Positions 33,635 to 44,935 of a DNA stretch of 64,000 bases are shown piece by piece. A model generated the notes under the pieces. The model saw only the letters and a list, made by a program, of their open reading frames with translations, was not told where the DNA came from and searched no databases. The translations under genes and the position numbers were made by a program. Each line of letters starts with the position of its first letter. Positions within the stretch are counted from its first letter, which is position 1. The DNA is from Ctena decussata (Eukaryota > Mollusca > Bivalvia > Lucinida > Lucinidae): assembly GCA_963989385.1 (NCBI GenBank), contig OZ022506.1:63933434-63997433 (forward strand), written 5' to 3'.

Positions 33635-33900
33635 CAGCAAAAACACTAAATATTGGGACAATTAGGTCTGAGCAAAGAGTACAAACCCAGATCAGACAGC
33701 TCCTGAAGGAGCAGCCCTGTTGGGCACACAAGGTTGAATCAGCCTTGAATCAACTTCGATTCAATATCATGATGTTGAATCAAGGTTGATTCAAAGTTGA
33801 TTCAACCTTGTGTGCCTGCTGGGGTCAGATCAGGGTCTACATCTTGTAGATGCATCACAATATGGAAACCCAAACTTTTCAATTTTTAGGGTAATTGTCC
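33635..33900 (+). mobile_element. P5 element split by a P9 insertion
   Basis: ACTAAATATTGGGACAATTA, AGATCAGACAGCTCCTG / AGGAGCAG, then a P9 palindrome (33714-33824), then TCAGATCAGGGTCTACATC and the distal P5 tail. Confidence 0.72.
33714..33824. mobile_element. P9 element nested in P5
   Basis: CCCTGTTGGGCACACAAGG to CCTTGTGTGCCTGCTGGGG with GTTGAATCAGCCTTGAATC / GATTCAAAGTTGATTCAAC arms. It splits the P5 stem between GGAGCAG and TCAGATCAGGGTC. Confidence 0.75.
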
Positions 33901-34436
33901 TCCGAAAATATAGATGACAGGTTAAAATAACATAAAAAAACAACAACTAAAGTATTGGGACCCGGATTAAGACAGACAGTACCTGAATAAACATTGTAGA
34001 TCTGGATCGATACTAGGGTTGTCTGATTATGGTTTGCAATGTTTTCTGATTCAGCTGCCACTTTTATAATACAACATCAGCAGCGGTAAAACAAGAGACT
34101 TTGACTTGTCAGAGATGGAAAAAGTACCTGTGTCCCGGCCACTACATAGTAGTATTATGGTAGCTTAAAACTGCTGTTTAAAAACATTCAACTCTCTAGG
34201 CCTTTGACCAGCGTTGACCGCAAATTTAAACAAGTAATTGGTTCAGTGGCCAATGGTCTAGCCAACTTATTGAGTGAAATTGCATATTCAATATTTAAAT
34301 AAGTGTGAAATGTTTTCTTATTGATAAAGAAGCGTATTTTCCATAAACATGTACCAAAGGTTGGCCAAAGGGGGTAATTTAAACTCTGGACTCATAATTG
34401 GGTTCTTGTCCATGACAGCCCCAAGTTGTATATGGA

Positions 34437-34641
34437 TTACCATAAAAATTCTATATACCGGGACAGATAGTTCTGCATGAGCAAACAGCTGTCTAATCAG
34501 GGTCTTCACTGTCTGCCTTTCCATCTGCATTCGGTTGGGTGCTGCAATGATTATTGGATTGGAAAAAACTGTTCCAGTTTTAGGACAGTTACTGATATGG
34601 ACACAATGTTAGGTGTCCCAATTTTTAGAATTTTTATGATA
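34437..34641 (+). mobile_element. P5 element
   Basis: TTACCATAAAAATTCTATAT start and TTTTTAGAATTTTTATGATA end are complementary. The core has one arm degraded (GCTGTCTAATCAGGGTC). Confidence 0.72.
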
Positions 34642-34669
34642 TCATTTCACACATTTCCTCATATGCCTC

Positions 34670-34930
34670 AGAAGCAAATTCTTTCCTGCAAGTCTGAGTA
34701 GTACCCCAGCAGGCACATGACTTGGAAATGATGTCTCACTTGTGTCTATGCAACGCCATGACGTCCAATCTACATCAGTACAACGTCATCGTTGTGGTCA
34801 TATATTCCTTGTATGGGACCCCATTAAATATGCAATCCTGGTGAGGGAAGCAAACAAGAAGTAAGAGAAGTTTTTCCCCATTGTAAAAATGGTGTGAAAA
34901 CATGGAGATGTACTCATATATCTAAGCTAA
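34670..34930. mobile_element. P6 half element interrupted by P9
   Basis: AGAAGCAAATTCTTTCCTGC, then P9 sequence from 34704, then GAGGGAAGCAAACAAGAAGT and ACATGGAGATGTACTCATAT, the P6 right side. Confidence 0.6.
34704..34820. mobile_element. P9 element, right end lost
   Basis: CCCCAGCAGGCACATGACTT, GATGTCTCACTTGTGTC, CATGACGTCCAATCTACATC; no clear right terminus. Confidence 0.58.
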
Positions 34931-35302
34931 ACCTGGTAAATTGTTGCAAAATAATTTTTTCATAATAATTAGTAGGCGGTAAGCCTCGTCAGGCCTTGAA
35001 AAATGCATATAAACAAACTTAAGGTCATAAAATAAAACATTCTGCTTTGCTTCAATGAACTAAAGCGTAACCCTTGAGGTGGTTCTCACGGCATATGATA
35101 CGATAATTATGCTGCAGACGAATGGTTAATTTCAGCTGTCTTGTCTTGTGAAAATATAGTACACAAATTTTGGTGACAAAACTTTATCAAAAGAGCTCAT
35201 TTTGGCGATCGAGGTACAGTTTAAGTAGGTGTTTATTGTAAGTTTTAAGTTGTAAACAGTTTGAGCTGAGAAAAGTATGATGTGCACCTTAATTGGATCA
35301 GG

Positions 35303-35410
35303 TCCCAGTGGGTACATGACGTGGAAAGGACATACTTACATTGATGCGACATCATCACGTCACATCAACATCAGTACCAGGTCCTTTCAACATCTGGTGC
35401 CTGCTGGGGT
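35303..35410. mobile_element. P9 element
   Basis: TCCCAGTGGGTACATGACG to CATCTGGTGCCTGCTGGGG with internal GGAAAGGACA / GGTCCTTTC. Confidence 0.72.
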
Positions 35411-35573
35411 ATGTAGATCTAGCTCATGAACCTACTTGGGTTTGATAATAATAATATGATGTCTCATATGCATCAGGGAATATACCTCCTTTCAAAAGGG
35501 AGGGGAGAGAATGAGAGAAGAGATGGGAGATTCACATGAAGGATCACTGGCCCTTACACAGTCAAATTGACCT

Positions 35574-35735
35574 TGGTACCTTAGTGGGTTAAGTATAGGC
35601 CTGCTGAGCTAGCAGTCCAGGTTTAAATCCTGCCTGGCAGAGATGAAATTCTTTTCAGTTGTAAACAGGCTCGGGTTTGACTGCTCACAGCTTTTCATCA
35701 TCAGCCATTCATCAGCTCAACATGACTGAAATACT
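35574..35735 (+). mobile_element. SINE-A, diverged
   Basis: TTGGTACCTTAGTGGGTTAA, CCAGGTTTAAATCCTGCC, TCAGCTCAACATGACTGAAA. Confidence 0.7.
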
Positions 35736-35999
35736 CTACCCACATTATCCTGAGCTGTCAATTTGTGATCATAAGAGAAAATTAAAGAGAAGTTCTTCTT
35801 AATCTCAATTTTTGCTGAGTCATTTTATTAGTTAGTAACCTCACAGCATCAATACTCTATGATTCAGAAGCAGCAGAGAGCAGACCATTGAATGATTGCA
35901 GATTGAAAGCATGAGAAACTACAGGGCTCCAGGTAGCCAAGATTTTCGGGGTCAACATTTTTTTCTACATTATTAATTTGTTCTTATTTTTGTCAGAAA

Positions 36000-36085
36000 A
36001 GACATACATGTATGTTGTGGGTCTCAACAGAATTGCCTTGTAAAGCAATTTACAAGGCAATTCTATTAAGACCCACAACATGTGC
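36000..36085. repeat. P4-like hairpin variant
   Basis: ATGTTGTGGGTCTCAACAGA, ATTGCCTTGTAAAG and the exact inverse TCTATTAAGACCCACAACAT; the stem is almost perfect. Confidence 0.6.
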
Positions 36086-36201
36086 TCTGTGAGAAAGTAT
36101 TCAAAATAATGAAAGCTACATCTTCAAAATTTTGCTTGTCTGCAGTCCTGAAATTACTGAATGTCTGATGCACATTATGCTTTGACTGAATCACTCAGAA
36201 T

Positions 36202-36436
36202 TGAGCAGTGGCATGAGAAAACCAACAAAGTGGCATGCATGCCAAGAAAAGACTCTGATCAGCCTGAGCATCTGCCCAGAGTCTTTGATGTGTGCTCAAA
36301 TGGCAGCTTACGTTCTAAGCCACCTCCATGCCGACAGCAAAAACACTGCTCAGACTGGGCGGAAGCCCAGGCTGATCTGAGTTTTGGCTTGGCGCACATG
36401 CATGGGACTTTGTTGGTTTTGTCATGTCGTGGCTCA
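36202..36436. mobile_element. P1 MITE
   Basis: TGAGCAGTGGCATGAG to CATGTCGTGGCTCA. A 132-codon ORF across this copy is open only by chance. Confidence 0.8.
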
Positions 36437-36684
36437 GATTATTCTGAATTTGAGCTGTCCATATATTTCATTACAAAGCTGTTGGTTTATATTTCATTCT
36501 ATAAATATAAGATGCTTTCTTCAGAAGAAATAAATATAGGTTTATATATCTTGTATTGATTGAACATGAAACTGAATACTGAGCTGTAGGTTCTGTATCA
36601 ATAATTTTCCTTCGGATTTCTTAGTGATCTTCACAAGATGGGACAGTTTTTACATCTGAAAGATATGAAGTAAGTCACTGCAGG

Positions 36685-36865
36685 GACAGTATGTTGTTAG
36701 TTGATGAAATGTTAAATTTTCTGTTGCATTGCTCACAACCATATTGTTTTTTTTTTGTTACAAAAATGTGAGGAGCTTTTGCACTGCAAAAGCTCCTCAC
36801 ATTTTTATCAAAAAATAGTAGTATACTATATATATTATATGTACTAGCTAGAAGACTTAACAATA
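36685..36865. repeat. P7 repeat
   Basis: AAATGTGAGGAGCTTTTGCA CTG with the perfect inverse CAAAAGCTCCTCACATTTTT, then CTAGAAGACTTAACAA. Confidence 0.75.
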
Positions 36866-37403
36866 AACTCTTGACTGATTTATTAAATTAATAAGCTAAA
36901 TATGCTTGAAAAATTTGTCCGTGAATTTTTTAAGTTGTTGATGCTGTCAGCTTGACTTGCCTGTCCGTCAAATGATTTTGAATGTTTGTTATGTTGATTA
37001 GTTTTAACGGCACCTCCAGAGAGGCTCAACAGAACAAAGCAATGGCTGTACCCCCTGGCATCCGGCGTCAAAATGATTTTGAACTTTCTTGTTAAGGTTT
37101 ATGTGTGGGACATGACCCGCAATTAAAAATTAACACAATATTAAACCTTTCAAGAATGACGTATATGATTGGAGAAATTTTTCCTTGTCTGATTATGCCA
37201 ATTTCAACTGCTTATTGCTGTAAGTTAAAAAGCCTCTCTTTATGGAATTCGGTACTTCCATTTTCAAAGTAAAAGCAAGTTGGGATGCTTATCGGTGAGG
37301 GTACATACAGCCAAAGAAATGCAGTCATGTTATATAGTGTTTTATTTAATTCATTTACAGCAGTGAAGGGCATTACATTGCACACATTTGTTGCATCTAA
37401 AGT

Positions 37404-37607
37404 CAGAGCTCTAGATAAGAGGGGTATTTGATGATAATTGAGGGATAATTTTCTTTATTTCTCATTGAAACCATATGTTGTGACCCCTCATCTGATCCGT
37501 CTCGTCGAGACGGTTCAGATGAGGGGTCACAACATATATTTTTATCCAGAATTAACAAAAATTATCCCTAATTATCACCAAATACTCCCTCTTATCTAGG
37601 GCTCTGG
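37404..37607. mobile_element. P4 MITE, complete
   Basis: CAGAGCTCTAGATAAGA to TCTTATCTAGGGCTCTG; core CCGTCTCGTCGAGACGG, a perfect palindrome at the centre. Confidence 0.87.
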
Positions 37608-37783
37608 CCAGACTCTAAAGGGAAGTCAATAAGCATTATTTGAGCTAAGTTGAAAAATAGGCATCCTTGTTGGTCACTTTTTAAATGATTGGACAGTTCC
37701 GTAAAATATATTGCGAATCATGAGCTTTTGATGAGGAACATGTAATGGGAAATCTGGTGCAGTCTTAGTATTTGCCGCATTAT

Positions 37784-37892
37784 CCCAGCAGAAATGAGGC
37801 ATCAAAATGATGTCATGTTGACATCAGTTTGACATAATGATGTCGCATTGATGTCGATATGACATCATTTTGACGTTATGTGCCCGCTGGGA
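37784..37892. mobile_element. P9 element
   Basis: CCCAGCAGAAATGAGGC to TTATGTGCCCGCTGGG; four ATGATGTC-like steps inside. Flanks TTAT and ATAA extend the inverted repeat. Confidence 0.75.
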
Positions 37893-37893
37893 T

Positions 37894-38078
37894 AACACTT
37901 AAAGTGCCAAAAACATAAATGCTTCAATTCACAAACAGTGCAGATTCAGATGAGTTGGCTTCTAATGAGGCACCTCATCTGGATCTGCACTGTTTGCACT
38001 CTGTTTAAAATCTTGGATGAAACATTTTTGCAGGCTTATAAATTGTGTCATCAGCTTTTTGGCGCCTTAAGGATTAAT
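37894..38078. mobile_element. P2 MITE, diverged
   Basis: ACTTAAAGTGCC start, ACAGTGCAGATTCAGATGAG hairpin, TTTTTGGCGCCTTAAGG end. Confidence 0.7.
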
Positions 38079-38325
38079 AAGGCTTGGACATTTATTAGAA
38101 TTAAATAGGGATATTCTTGGTCAGTCACAGATATGATATGGAAGTATAGAATGTCACAATACCATTTTGACATAAACTAATTGTTTATTACTTGGTGATC
38201 ATAGATAATGATGCTTATATGCATCCTGATCCATCTTCCTGTCAACTGTCCTAGTCATATTGTGTAGACTCGCTACCAGTCCAGGACTTCCACTGAGTTG
38301 CTCAAATAGTAACGATGAGAGAGAC

Positions 38326-38658
38326 CACAGGGTATAATCGATTCCGCCAATTTTCGCTTCCTGCAGAGACTGTACATCATATCTGGCTTCCGCTGAGACT
38401 TTCCACGAACTCTTGCTTCCTGCCGAGACTTCTGTACATGATAAATGGCTTCCTGCAGAGACTGTCCGCGTGATTCTGCTTCCTGCCGAGAGCCTCGGCA
38501 GGAAGCAGAGTCACGTGGACATTCTCGGCAGGAAGCCATTCCTCGAGGACAGTTGTCTCTGCAGGAAGCAAGAGTTCGTGGACAGTCTCGGCGGAAGCCA
38601 AATATGACGGACAGTCTCTGCAGGAAGCGAAAATTGGCGGAATCGATTATACCCTGTG
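38326..38658. mobile_element. P8 element, complete
   Basis: CACAGGGTATAATCGATTCC to CGATTATACCCTGTG, 333 bp; centre GCCGAGAGCCTCGGCAGG. Open frames on both strands such as MASAETVHELLLPAETTV are translations of the repeat unit. Confidence 0.88.
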
Positions 38659-38661
38659 GAG

Positions 38662-38865
38662 ACTGGCCATGGTCAATTGACTAGAGCAACCCAGTTATAG
38701 TGTAGAAAGTTGTGGTTGGGTCATGCAACTAGCTACAGGAATACTCTCTCTGTTGACCCAGCAGTAAATGGGTACCTTTTTCTAAACTGGGTAGGGTAAT
38801 TAAGGCAGTGAAAGGATGGGCTCCTCCTTTTATATGCTGTGCCCGAGAAATAAAACATGCTGCAA
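38662..38865 (+). mobile_element. SINE-B, diverged head
   Basis: CTCTCTGTTGACCCAGCAGT, AAATGGGTACCTTTTTC, AAGGCAGTGAAAGGATGGGC; the tRNA-like head is decayed. It starts where P8 ends. Confidence 0.65.
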
Positions 38866-38892
38866 AAGGAGTAAACATATAGTACTGGTTAA

Positions 38893-39077
38893 CACACCGG
38901 GTAGGCGGCAATCGAAAACACTCTTAACATTGATTAACGAGGATCAATAACAGTTAGAAACAGCATTTTCGATTGCAAATTGACAACAATTTGCAGTCAA
39001 AAATGCTGTTTCTAGTGTTTTTTGATCCACGTGCATCGATTGCATGAGCATTTTCGATTGCCCCCTACCCGGTGTGG
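38893..39077. mobile_element. P10 palindromic MITE
   Basis: CACACCGGGTAGGCGGCAAT to TGCCCCCTACCCGGTGTGG; GTTAGAAACAGCATTTTCG / AAAATGCTGTTTCTAG inner arms. TTAA occurs at both outer edges. Confidence 0.82.
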
Positions 39078-39119
39078 TTAAGGAAGGTAATCCAATTATT
39101 CTTCAGTTACTAATTCTTA

Positions 39120-42100
39120 AGTTTATGAAGGTATCATGAATATATTTACAGACAGACTCACTGAAGCTACAATTAATAACTTACAGTCTCACCAAAGTTA
39201 CAATGATAATACTAACAGACTCACCTAGGTACATTGAAGGGCAATTACAGACAGACTCACTGGAGTAACATTACAATGCATCTACTTACATGTTGGGGAT
39301 AGGGTTTGCGATCTGATTCAGTCAGTTCCTGAGGTGTAGTTACTCTTTAAATTTACAGTCTCATCAAAGTTACAATGTATGTACTTGCAGACAGACTCAC
39401 TGAACTTACAATGAATGTACTTACAGACTCAGTGAATTTACAATGAATGTGCTTGCAGACTCAATGAATTATAATGAATGTACTTGCAGAGAGACTCACT
39501 GCACTTACAATAATAGTACTTACAGACACACTCACTGAACATACAGTGAATGTACTTTCAGTCAGGCAGGCTTAATGCATAAACAGTGATTGTACGTAGG
39601 GACAGACTCAGTGACCTTACTCACTGAATTACAGCTAATGTACTTGCATACAAACTCACTGAACTTATAACAAAGGTACTTACAGATAGCTCAGAGAACA
39701 TTCTATTTATGAAGTTGCAGATGGTTTCACTGAACTTACAATGAATGTACTTGTAGACAGACTCACTGAATATACAATAAATGTTCATACAGACTGACCC
39801 ATTTAATGTACAGTGCATGTACTTGCAGACAGACCTAATGAACTGACAATAAATATATTTTAGACAGACACACTGAACTTTCAGTGACTGTACTCACAGA
39901 TAAACACACTGTAGATAGAATGAATGTACTTGGCAGATAGACTAACTGAACTTAATATGAAATTACTTGCTGATAGACACACTGAACATACAAGTGTAGG
40001 TGTAGACAGACATGCTGAACTTTAAATAAATGTACTTGCAGACAGATTCACAGAACATACATATGTTGAAGTTGAAGACAGACAGCTTACAATAAATGTT
40101 CTTGCAAACAGACTTCTTGAACTCACGATAAATGTGATTGCAAACAGACTTTTTGGCCTTACAGTGAATTTATTTGCAGACAGACCCATTGAACATGCGC
40201 TGAACGTACTTGCAGACAAACTCATACTAACAATGTATGTACGCACAGACAGACTCACTGAATGACAATGAATGTTCTTGCAGACAGATGGACTCACTTA
40301 AGTTACGATGAATGTACTTACAGGCAGACTTGATGAATGTGCAATGAATGCACTTGCAGACAGACTAACTGAACTTACTGTGAGTATACTTGGAAACAGT
40401 GTAATTGAACTTACAGTGAATGTACATGCAGACATGCAGGCAGAATGACGGACCTAACAGTGAATGTACTTGCAGATAGACTTGCTGAACTTACAATAAA
40501 TGTACCTGGCCGACAGACTAACTGAACTGAAAATGAGTATACTTGCAGAGAGACACAGTTTACATACAAAAAGTATACTTGCAGACAGACACACTGAGCT
40601 TGCAAAGAATGAATTTGCAGACAGTCACTGAACTTACAATAAGTACACTTGCAGACTGACAGTCTCAATGAATGTACTAGAAGACTGACTGAATGTACAA
40701 TAAAAGTATGACAAACAGTCTAAATATTGGACTTACAAGAATTAACTTGCAGACAGACTCACTGAACTAAACATAAATGTACAAGCAGACTGGCTGACTG
40801 AACTTACAATGACTGTAATTGCTGACAGATTCATTGAACATACACTGAATGTTCTTGCAGACAGACTCAGTGATACAGACATGTATACTTACAATACATG
40901 TATGAGCAGACAGACTCACTGTTAAACTTACAATGAATGTAATTGCTGACAGATTCATTGAACATACACTGAATTTAGTTGCAGATAGACTCAATGAACT
41001 TACAACACATGTTCTAGCAGGCAGACACACTGAATTTACAATGAATGTAATTGCTGACAGATTCATTGAACATACACTGAATGTACTTGCAGATAGACTC
41101 AATAAACTTAGTGAATGAACTTTTCAGATGTATTCACTGAACATACAATGAACATACTTGCAGACAGACTCATTGATCTCACATTTAAAGTGCTTGCCGA
41201 CAGATTCTCTGAAATGACGAGGAATATACTTACAGACAGCCTCACTGAACTTAGAATGACAGCCACACTGAGTTTAGAATGAAAATACTTGCAGACAGAC
41301 TCACTGAATTTTCAATGAAAATACTTGAAGACAGACTCACTGATTGACTGACAAAAATGAAATTTCAGATAGACTCACTGAATGTACAATGAACATGCTT
41401 GCAAGCAGACCCATTGAAGTTACAATAATTGCACTTGCAGATAAACTTATTGAATGTACAATGAATGTGCTTGAAGACAGACCCATTAAAGCTACAATAA
41501 ATATACTTGCAGACAGAAAGACTCACTTTACCTACAGTGAATGTACTTGCAGACAGACTCCCTGACTGTATAATGAAAGCACTTACAAACAAACTGAACA
41601 TATAATAGATAAACTTGCAGACAGCTTAATTGAAATAAGAATGAATGTATATGCAGACAGACTCACTGGATTTAATGAACATACTTGCAGACAGACTCAC
41701 AGACCTTAGAATGAACATATTTGTTATCAGACTTATAGTCAGACTCACTGAACTTACAAAAGATGTACTTGCCAATAGATTCACTGAATTTACAATGAGT
41801 TTGCTTGCTGACAGACTCATTGAGCCTATAGTGACTATACTTGCAGACAGATCCTTTTCAAATTACAGTGAATGTACTTGCAGAAAGAGTAACATACAGA
41901 CTCCTTTTACTTACAATGAATGTACTCCCTGACTTTACAGTGAATGCTCTTACAAACTGAACTTTCAAGAAATAAACTTGCAGTCAGCATAATTAAACTT
42001 ACCATGAAAGTACATGTGAACTGACTCACTGATCTTACCATGAAAGTTCATGCAGACAGACTCACTGACAGTGAATGTACATGCTGACATACTCACTGGA

Positions 42101-42560
42101 TTAAAAATGAACATACTTGCAGACAGACTCACATACCTAATTAGCCTGAACATATTTGAAGTCAGACTCACCGTCAGACTCACTGAACTTACAAAGAATG
42201 TACTTGCAAATAGGCTCACTGAATGCACAATGAATTGGCTTGGAGACAGAATCGCCGAGTGTATAGGGAATGTACTTGTGGACAGATTCACTGAACTTAC
42301 AATGATTTTACTTGCAGATGGACCCATTGAAGTTACAATGAATGTACTTGCAGACAGAGTAACAGACTCACTTTACTTACAATGAATGTTCTTACAGGCA
42401 GACTCCCTAACTGTACATTGAATGTACTTACAAACTTAACTTACAATAAATAAACTTGCAGATAGCATAACTGAACTTACAATGAATGTACTTGCAGACA
42501 GACTCACTGACTTTACAATGAAAGTGCTTGCAGACACACTCTCTGAAACTGAAATGCAGA
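39120..42560. repeat. 3.4-kb minisatellite, 36-bp unit
   Basis: Roughly 80-95 diverged units of ACTCACTGAACTTACAATGA ATGTACTTGCAGACAG. Spacing varies by indels and some higher-order repetition is visible (for example ATTGCTGACAGATTCATTGA three times at 40814-41080). The period is a multiple of three, so long open frames arise on both strands; none has gene features. Confidence 0.93.
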
Positions 42561-43215
42561 TCGTTATGTCTTAACTTAAATTTCATTAGTTTGTTAGCAG
42601 CAGTTGAAGTTAAGTTAAGCACATTGAAAAAGAGGATATGAGAATATGATAATAAAGAATGTCTATACTGTATCTTAAATTTAATATATTTTTCTTATGT
42701 GGTGTCAGTGTTATATGTGTCTATTAGTTAGGGAGCAAAGTTTTGTTTAACTTGTATTGCTCATTTCTTGAAACTTTGATCAATGCGGCTTGATCACAAA
42801 TGAAACTTCATAGTGCATGCAATCATGAGAAAGTTGTTTTGATATTGTCAGTAATTTATCGCATAAAAAGTGACCTTGTTTGAACGGTGCATTTATGTGA
42901 CAAAGGTGTTATAATTACCATACTATGCTGTCTTGTCAACATTGTTTCTGCATGTACATGATATATCTTTGGTGGTCTCTAGTCATAGCTATGCTACTCC
43001 TCACATAAATTACAGTTCAATAGGTCATCAGGTTTGACAGCTGCATGGGAAGTTACTTTTTTCTATACCAGAAAAAATGCTGGTCTCAGAGTACCCATAA
43101 TGCACAGTTTATTATCAGTCTCCACAATCGTGGTACCACATTCAACAAAACAATGACTGAATCAGGAAAATTCTATCTGAGTTCTGAAATGGAATGTAAT
43201 TCAGCCCCTTTACGT
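42561..43215. other. Gap after minisatellite, nothing recognised
   Basis: AT-rich unique-looking sequence without inverted ends or ORFs. Confidence 0.5.
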
Positions 43216-43425
43216 TAGAACTTAAAGCACCAAAAATTAAAATAGTTAAATTTGCAAATAGTGTAGATCCAGATGAGGTGGCTCATAATGAGCCACCTCA
43301 TCTGAATCTACACTGCTTGCCCTCTAGTGTTCAAATTCTCAATATAATATCGCATGGATGAAACATTTTTTGAAATTCTGCAGACGTAAATTTTGTCGTC
43401 TGCTTTTTGGGGCATTAAGGGTTAA
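43216..43425. mobile_element. P2 MITE
   Basis: CTTAAAGCACCAAAA start, GATGAGGTGGCTCATAATG hairpin, CGTCTGCTTTTTGGGGC and TTAAGGGTTAA end. Confidence 0.8.
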
Positions 43426-43534
43426 AACTCCTGTCTGTGATTCTCAGTTTCTTCATAAATGTGGTGATTGTGAAAATCAACTTACAAAAAATGCATTTTC
43501 TGGAAAATTATGAACTGTTCATTGTAATTACTAC

Positions 43535-44628
43535 AGCCTGTTTCGCATCAGCCGTACGGCCCTCTGCCATCACATTTCTGGCAAAAGTTGCTGTGTTTCG
43601 TGCGGCAGCCACAAGATCGTCGTATGTATTTTAGACGTCACAAGGTCGTCGCAACGTCGCAAACTGAATTCTCAACATGCACATTATTTCTGCGATTTTT
43701 TGGCAGTCTGTGGAAAACCGCACGATTGCCTCACGATTTTGCAGGAGTTCGCAAGTTTGCAGGCAGGGCTGCCGTAAATCATTTCTTGTATTTGTCTTGC
43801 GACTGTCCCAAGACAGCGGCATGAGCATCTTACGACAGTCGTGCGTCCTGACAGAATGCTATCGCAAGAATGTTGGGAATCGTTAGACAATCGTGCAAAT
43901 CGCACAGCAGCTGCATGACAGCCGCACGGCAGTCGCACGAAAGTCCTACGATTGTTGTGTCACTTGCGTCTCCCTTAAAAGTAGATCTGTACTCATAGTC
44001 TAGACTCCAGAGAAGTAGCATGCCCCCAGCAAAACAGATCCAGGGCTTGCCCCAGCAATGCCTTGCTCGTCATCTACCTTGCTGTGCTCGGAGGAGCAAT
44101 GCCAGGATGGCGGCATGACGCTCTTTTTCATCACGGAGCCTTCTTCTTAGAAGGACAATATGCTGCTGTGGGATAGCCATCAGGATCCAATTGTGGTGTC
44201 GACAAGCGGTGGTGAAACTATGAGGGGTTTGGGTGGTGCTCTTGCATTTTATTCCTCATTCGAGGCGAATTCGTACGATGAACGTACCGTAATGGTTAGA
44301 CATTTGTGAGACAGCCTTGCTAATTCTTGAGCGTTGTACAGTGCCCGCAGGATTTTTGACAAATTCTTACGACCGTCTCTCGGCAGTCTTGCGGCAGTCT
44401 TACGGTTGCTGCACAGCCATCTTGCAGCAGCCGTACGAAATGCTGTTTATATTTTCCTGCTTTTAAACTGCAAAATCGTGCGACCTGTGAGCCAGATGTA
44501 CGGCTGCCATGCGATCTCTGAGACCACGGTGGACCCGCCCAGATACTCTGCGAATTTGTCTGCGATCTGCACCCATGGGCTCCGAAATCGTACAAACAAA
44601 AAATCGCACGGCTGATGTGAAACAGGCT
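43535..44628. mobile_element. 1.1-kb element with AGCCTGTTTC ends, CG-rich
   Basis: Left AGCCTGTTTCGCATCAGCCG, right CGGCTGATGTGAAACAGGCT: over 20 bp of inverted ends. Subterminal CGTGCGGCAG and CGTACGAA motifs recur on both sides. ORFs of up to 163 codons run out of the element and match no transposase. Confidence 0.8.
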
Positions 44629-44814
44629 TAAGCCAATCATTAAGGTTAAATGACATTCTTGGATTTCAGAAAATAAAAGCACAGTTATGAATTTTAGCAT
44701 TTTGAAGGTGTGGTGGTTGAGGAGATATAAGCAGTAACCGTATGTTGCGTTATAATCATTTTGCAACTTGGTAACTGAAACAAAAAATATCAGAATGTTA
44801 AAAAGTTCCATTGC

Positions 44815-44935
44815 AAAAAAGCAAATAGTTTAGTTTGCAAAGAGTATAGATCCAGGTCCAGGTGAGGTGGCTCATATGGATCTATACTGTTTGCACTTGA
44901 TTTTGTTGATATAGCTTGGACAAAATATTCTTTTA
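44815..44935. mobile_element. P2 remnant
   Basis: Only the central hairpin AGTATAGATCC..GAGGTGGCTCAT..GGATCTATACT and the GATATAGCTTGGAC flank survive. Confidence 0.55.

Noticed and set aside
36161..36559. 132-codon + ORF
   Set aside because: Most of it lies in a P1 MITE; equivalent frames are closed in other copies.
38273..38684. Overlapping ORFs with MASAETV and MLPAETSV starts, also at 33232, 46368 and 55394-55692
   Set aside because: These are both-strand translations of the P8 palindrome; each copy gives the same peptides in mirror orientation.
39120..42560. Regular short repeats, CRISPR-like at first sight
   Set aside because: Repeats are contiguous and diverged without unique spacers, the genome is eukaryotic and no cas genes are present.
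39621..42622. A dozen ORFs of 60-120 codons on both strands, possible repetitive protein gene
   Set aside because: They coincide with the 36-bp minisatellite; a period divisible by three with few stops opens frames on both strands. No consistent start, splice sites or flanking unique coding sequence.
44320..44811. 163-codon - strand ORF, longest in the window
   Set aside because: It crosses the boundary of the AGCCTGTTTC-ended element, so half lies inside a repeat and half outside; no transposase motif.
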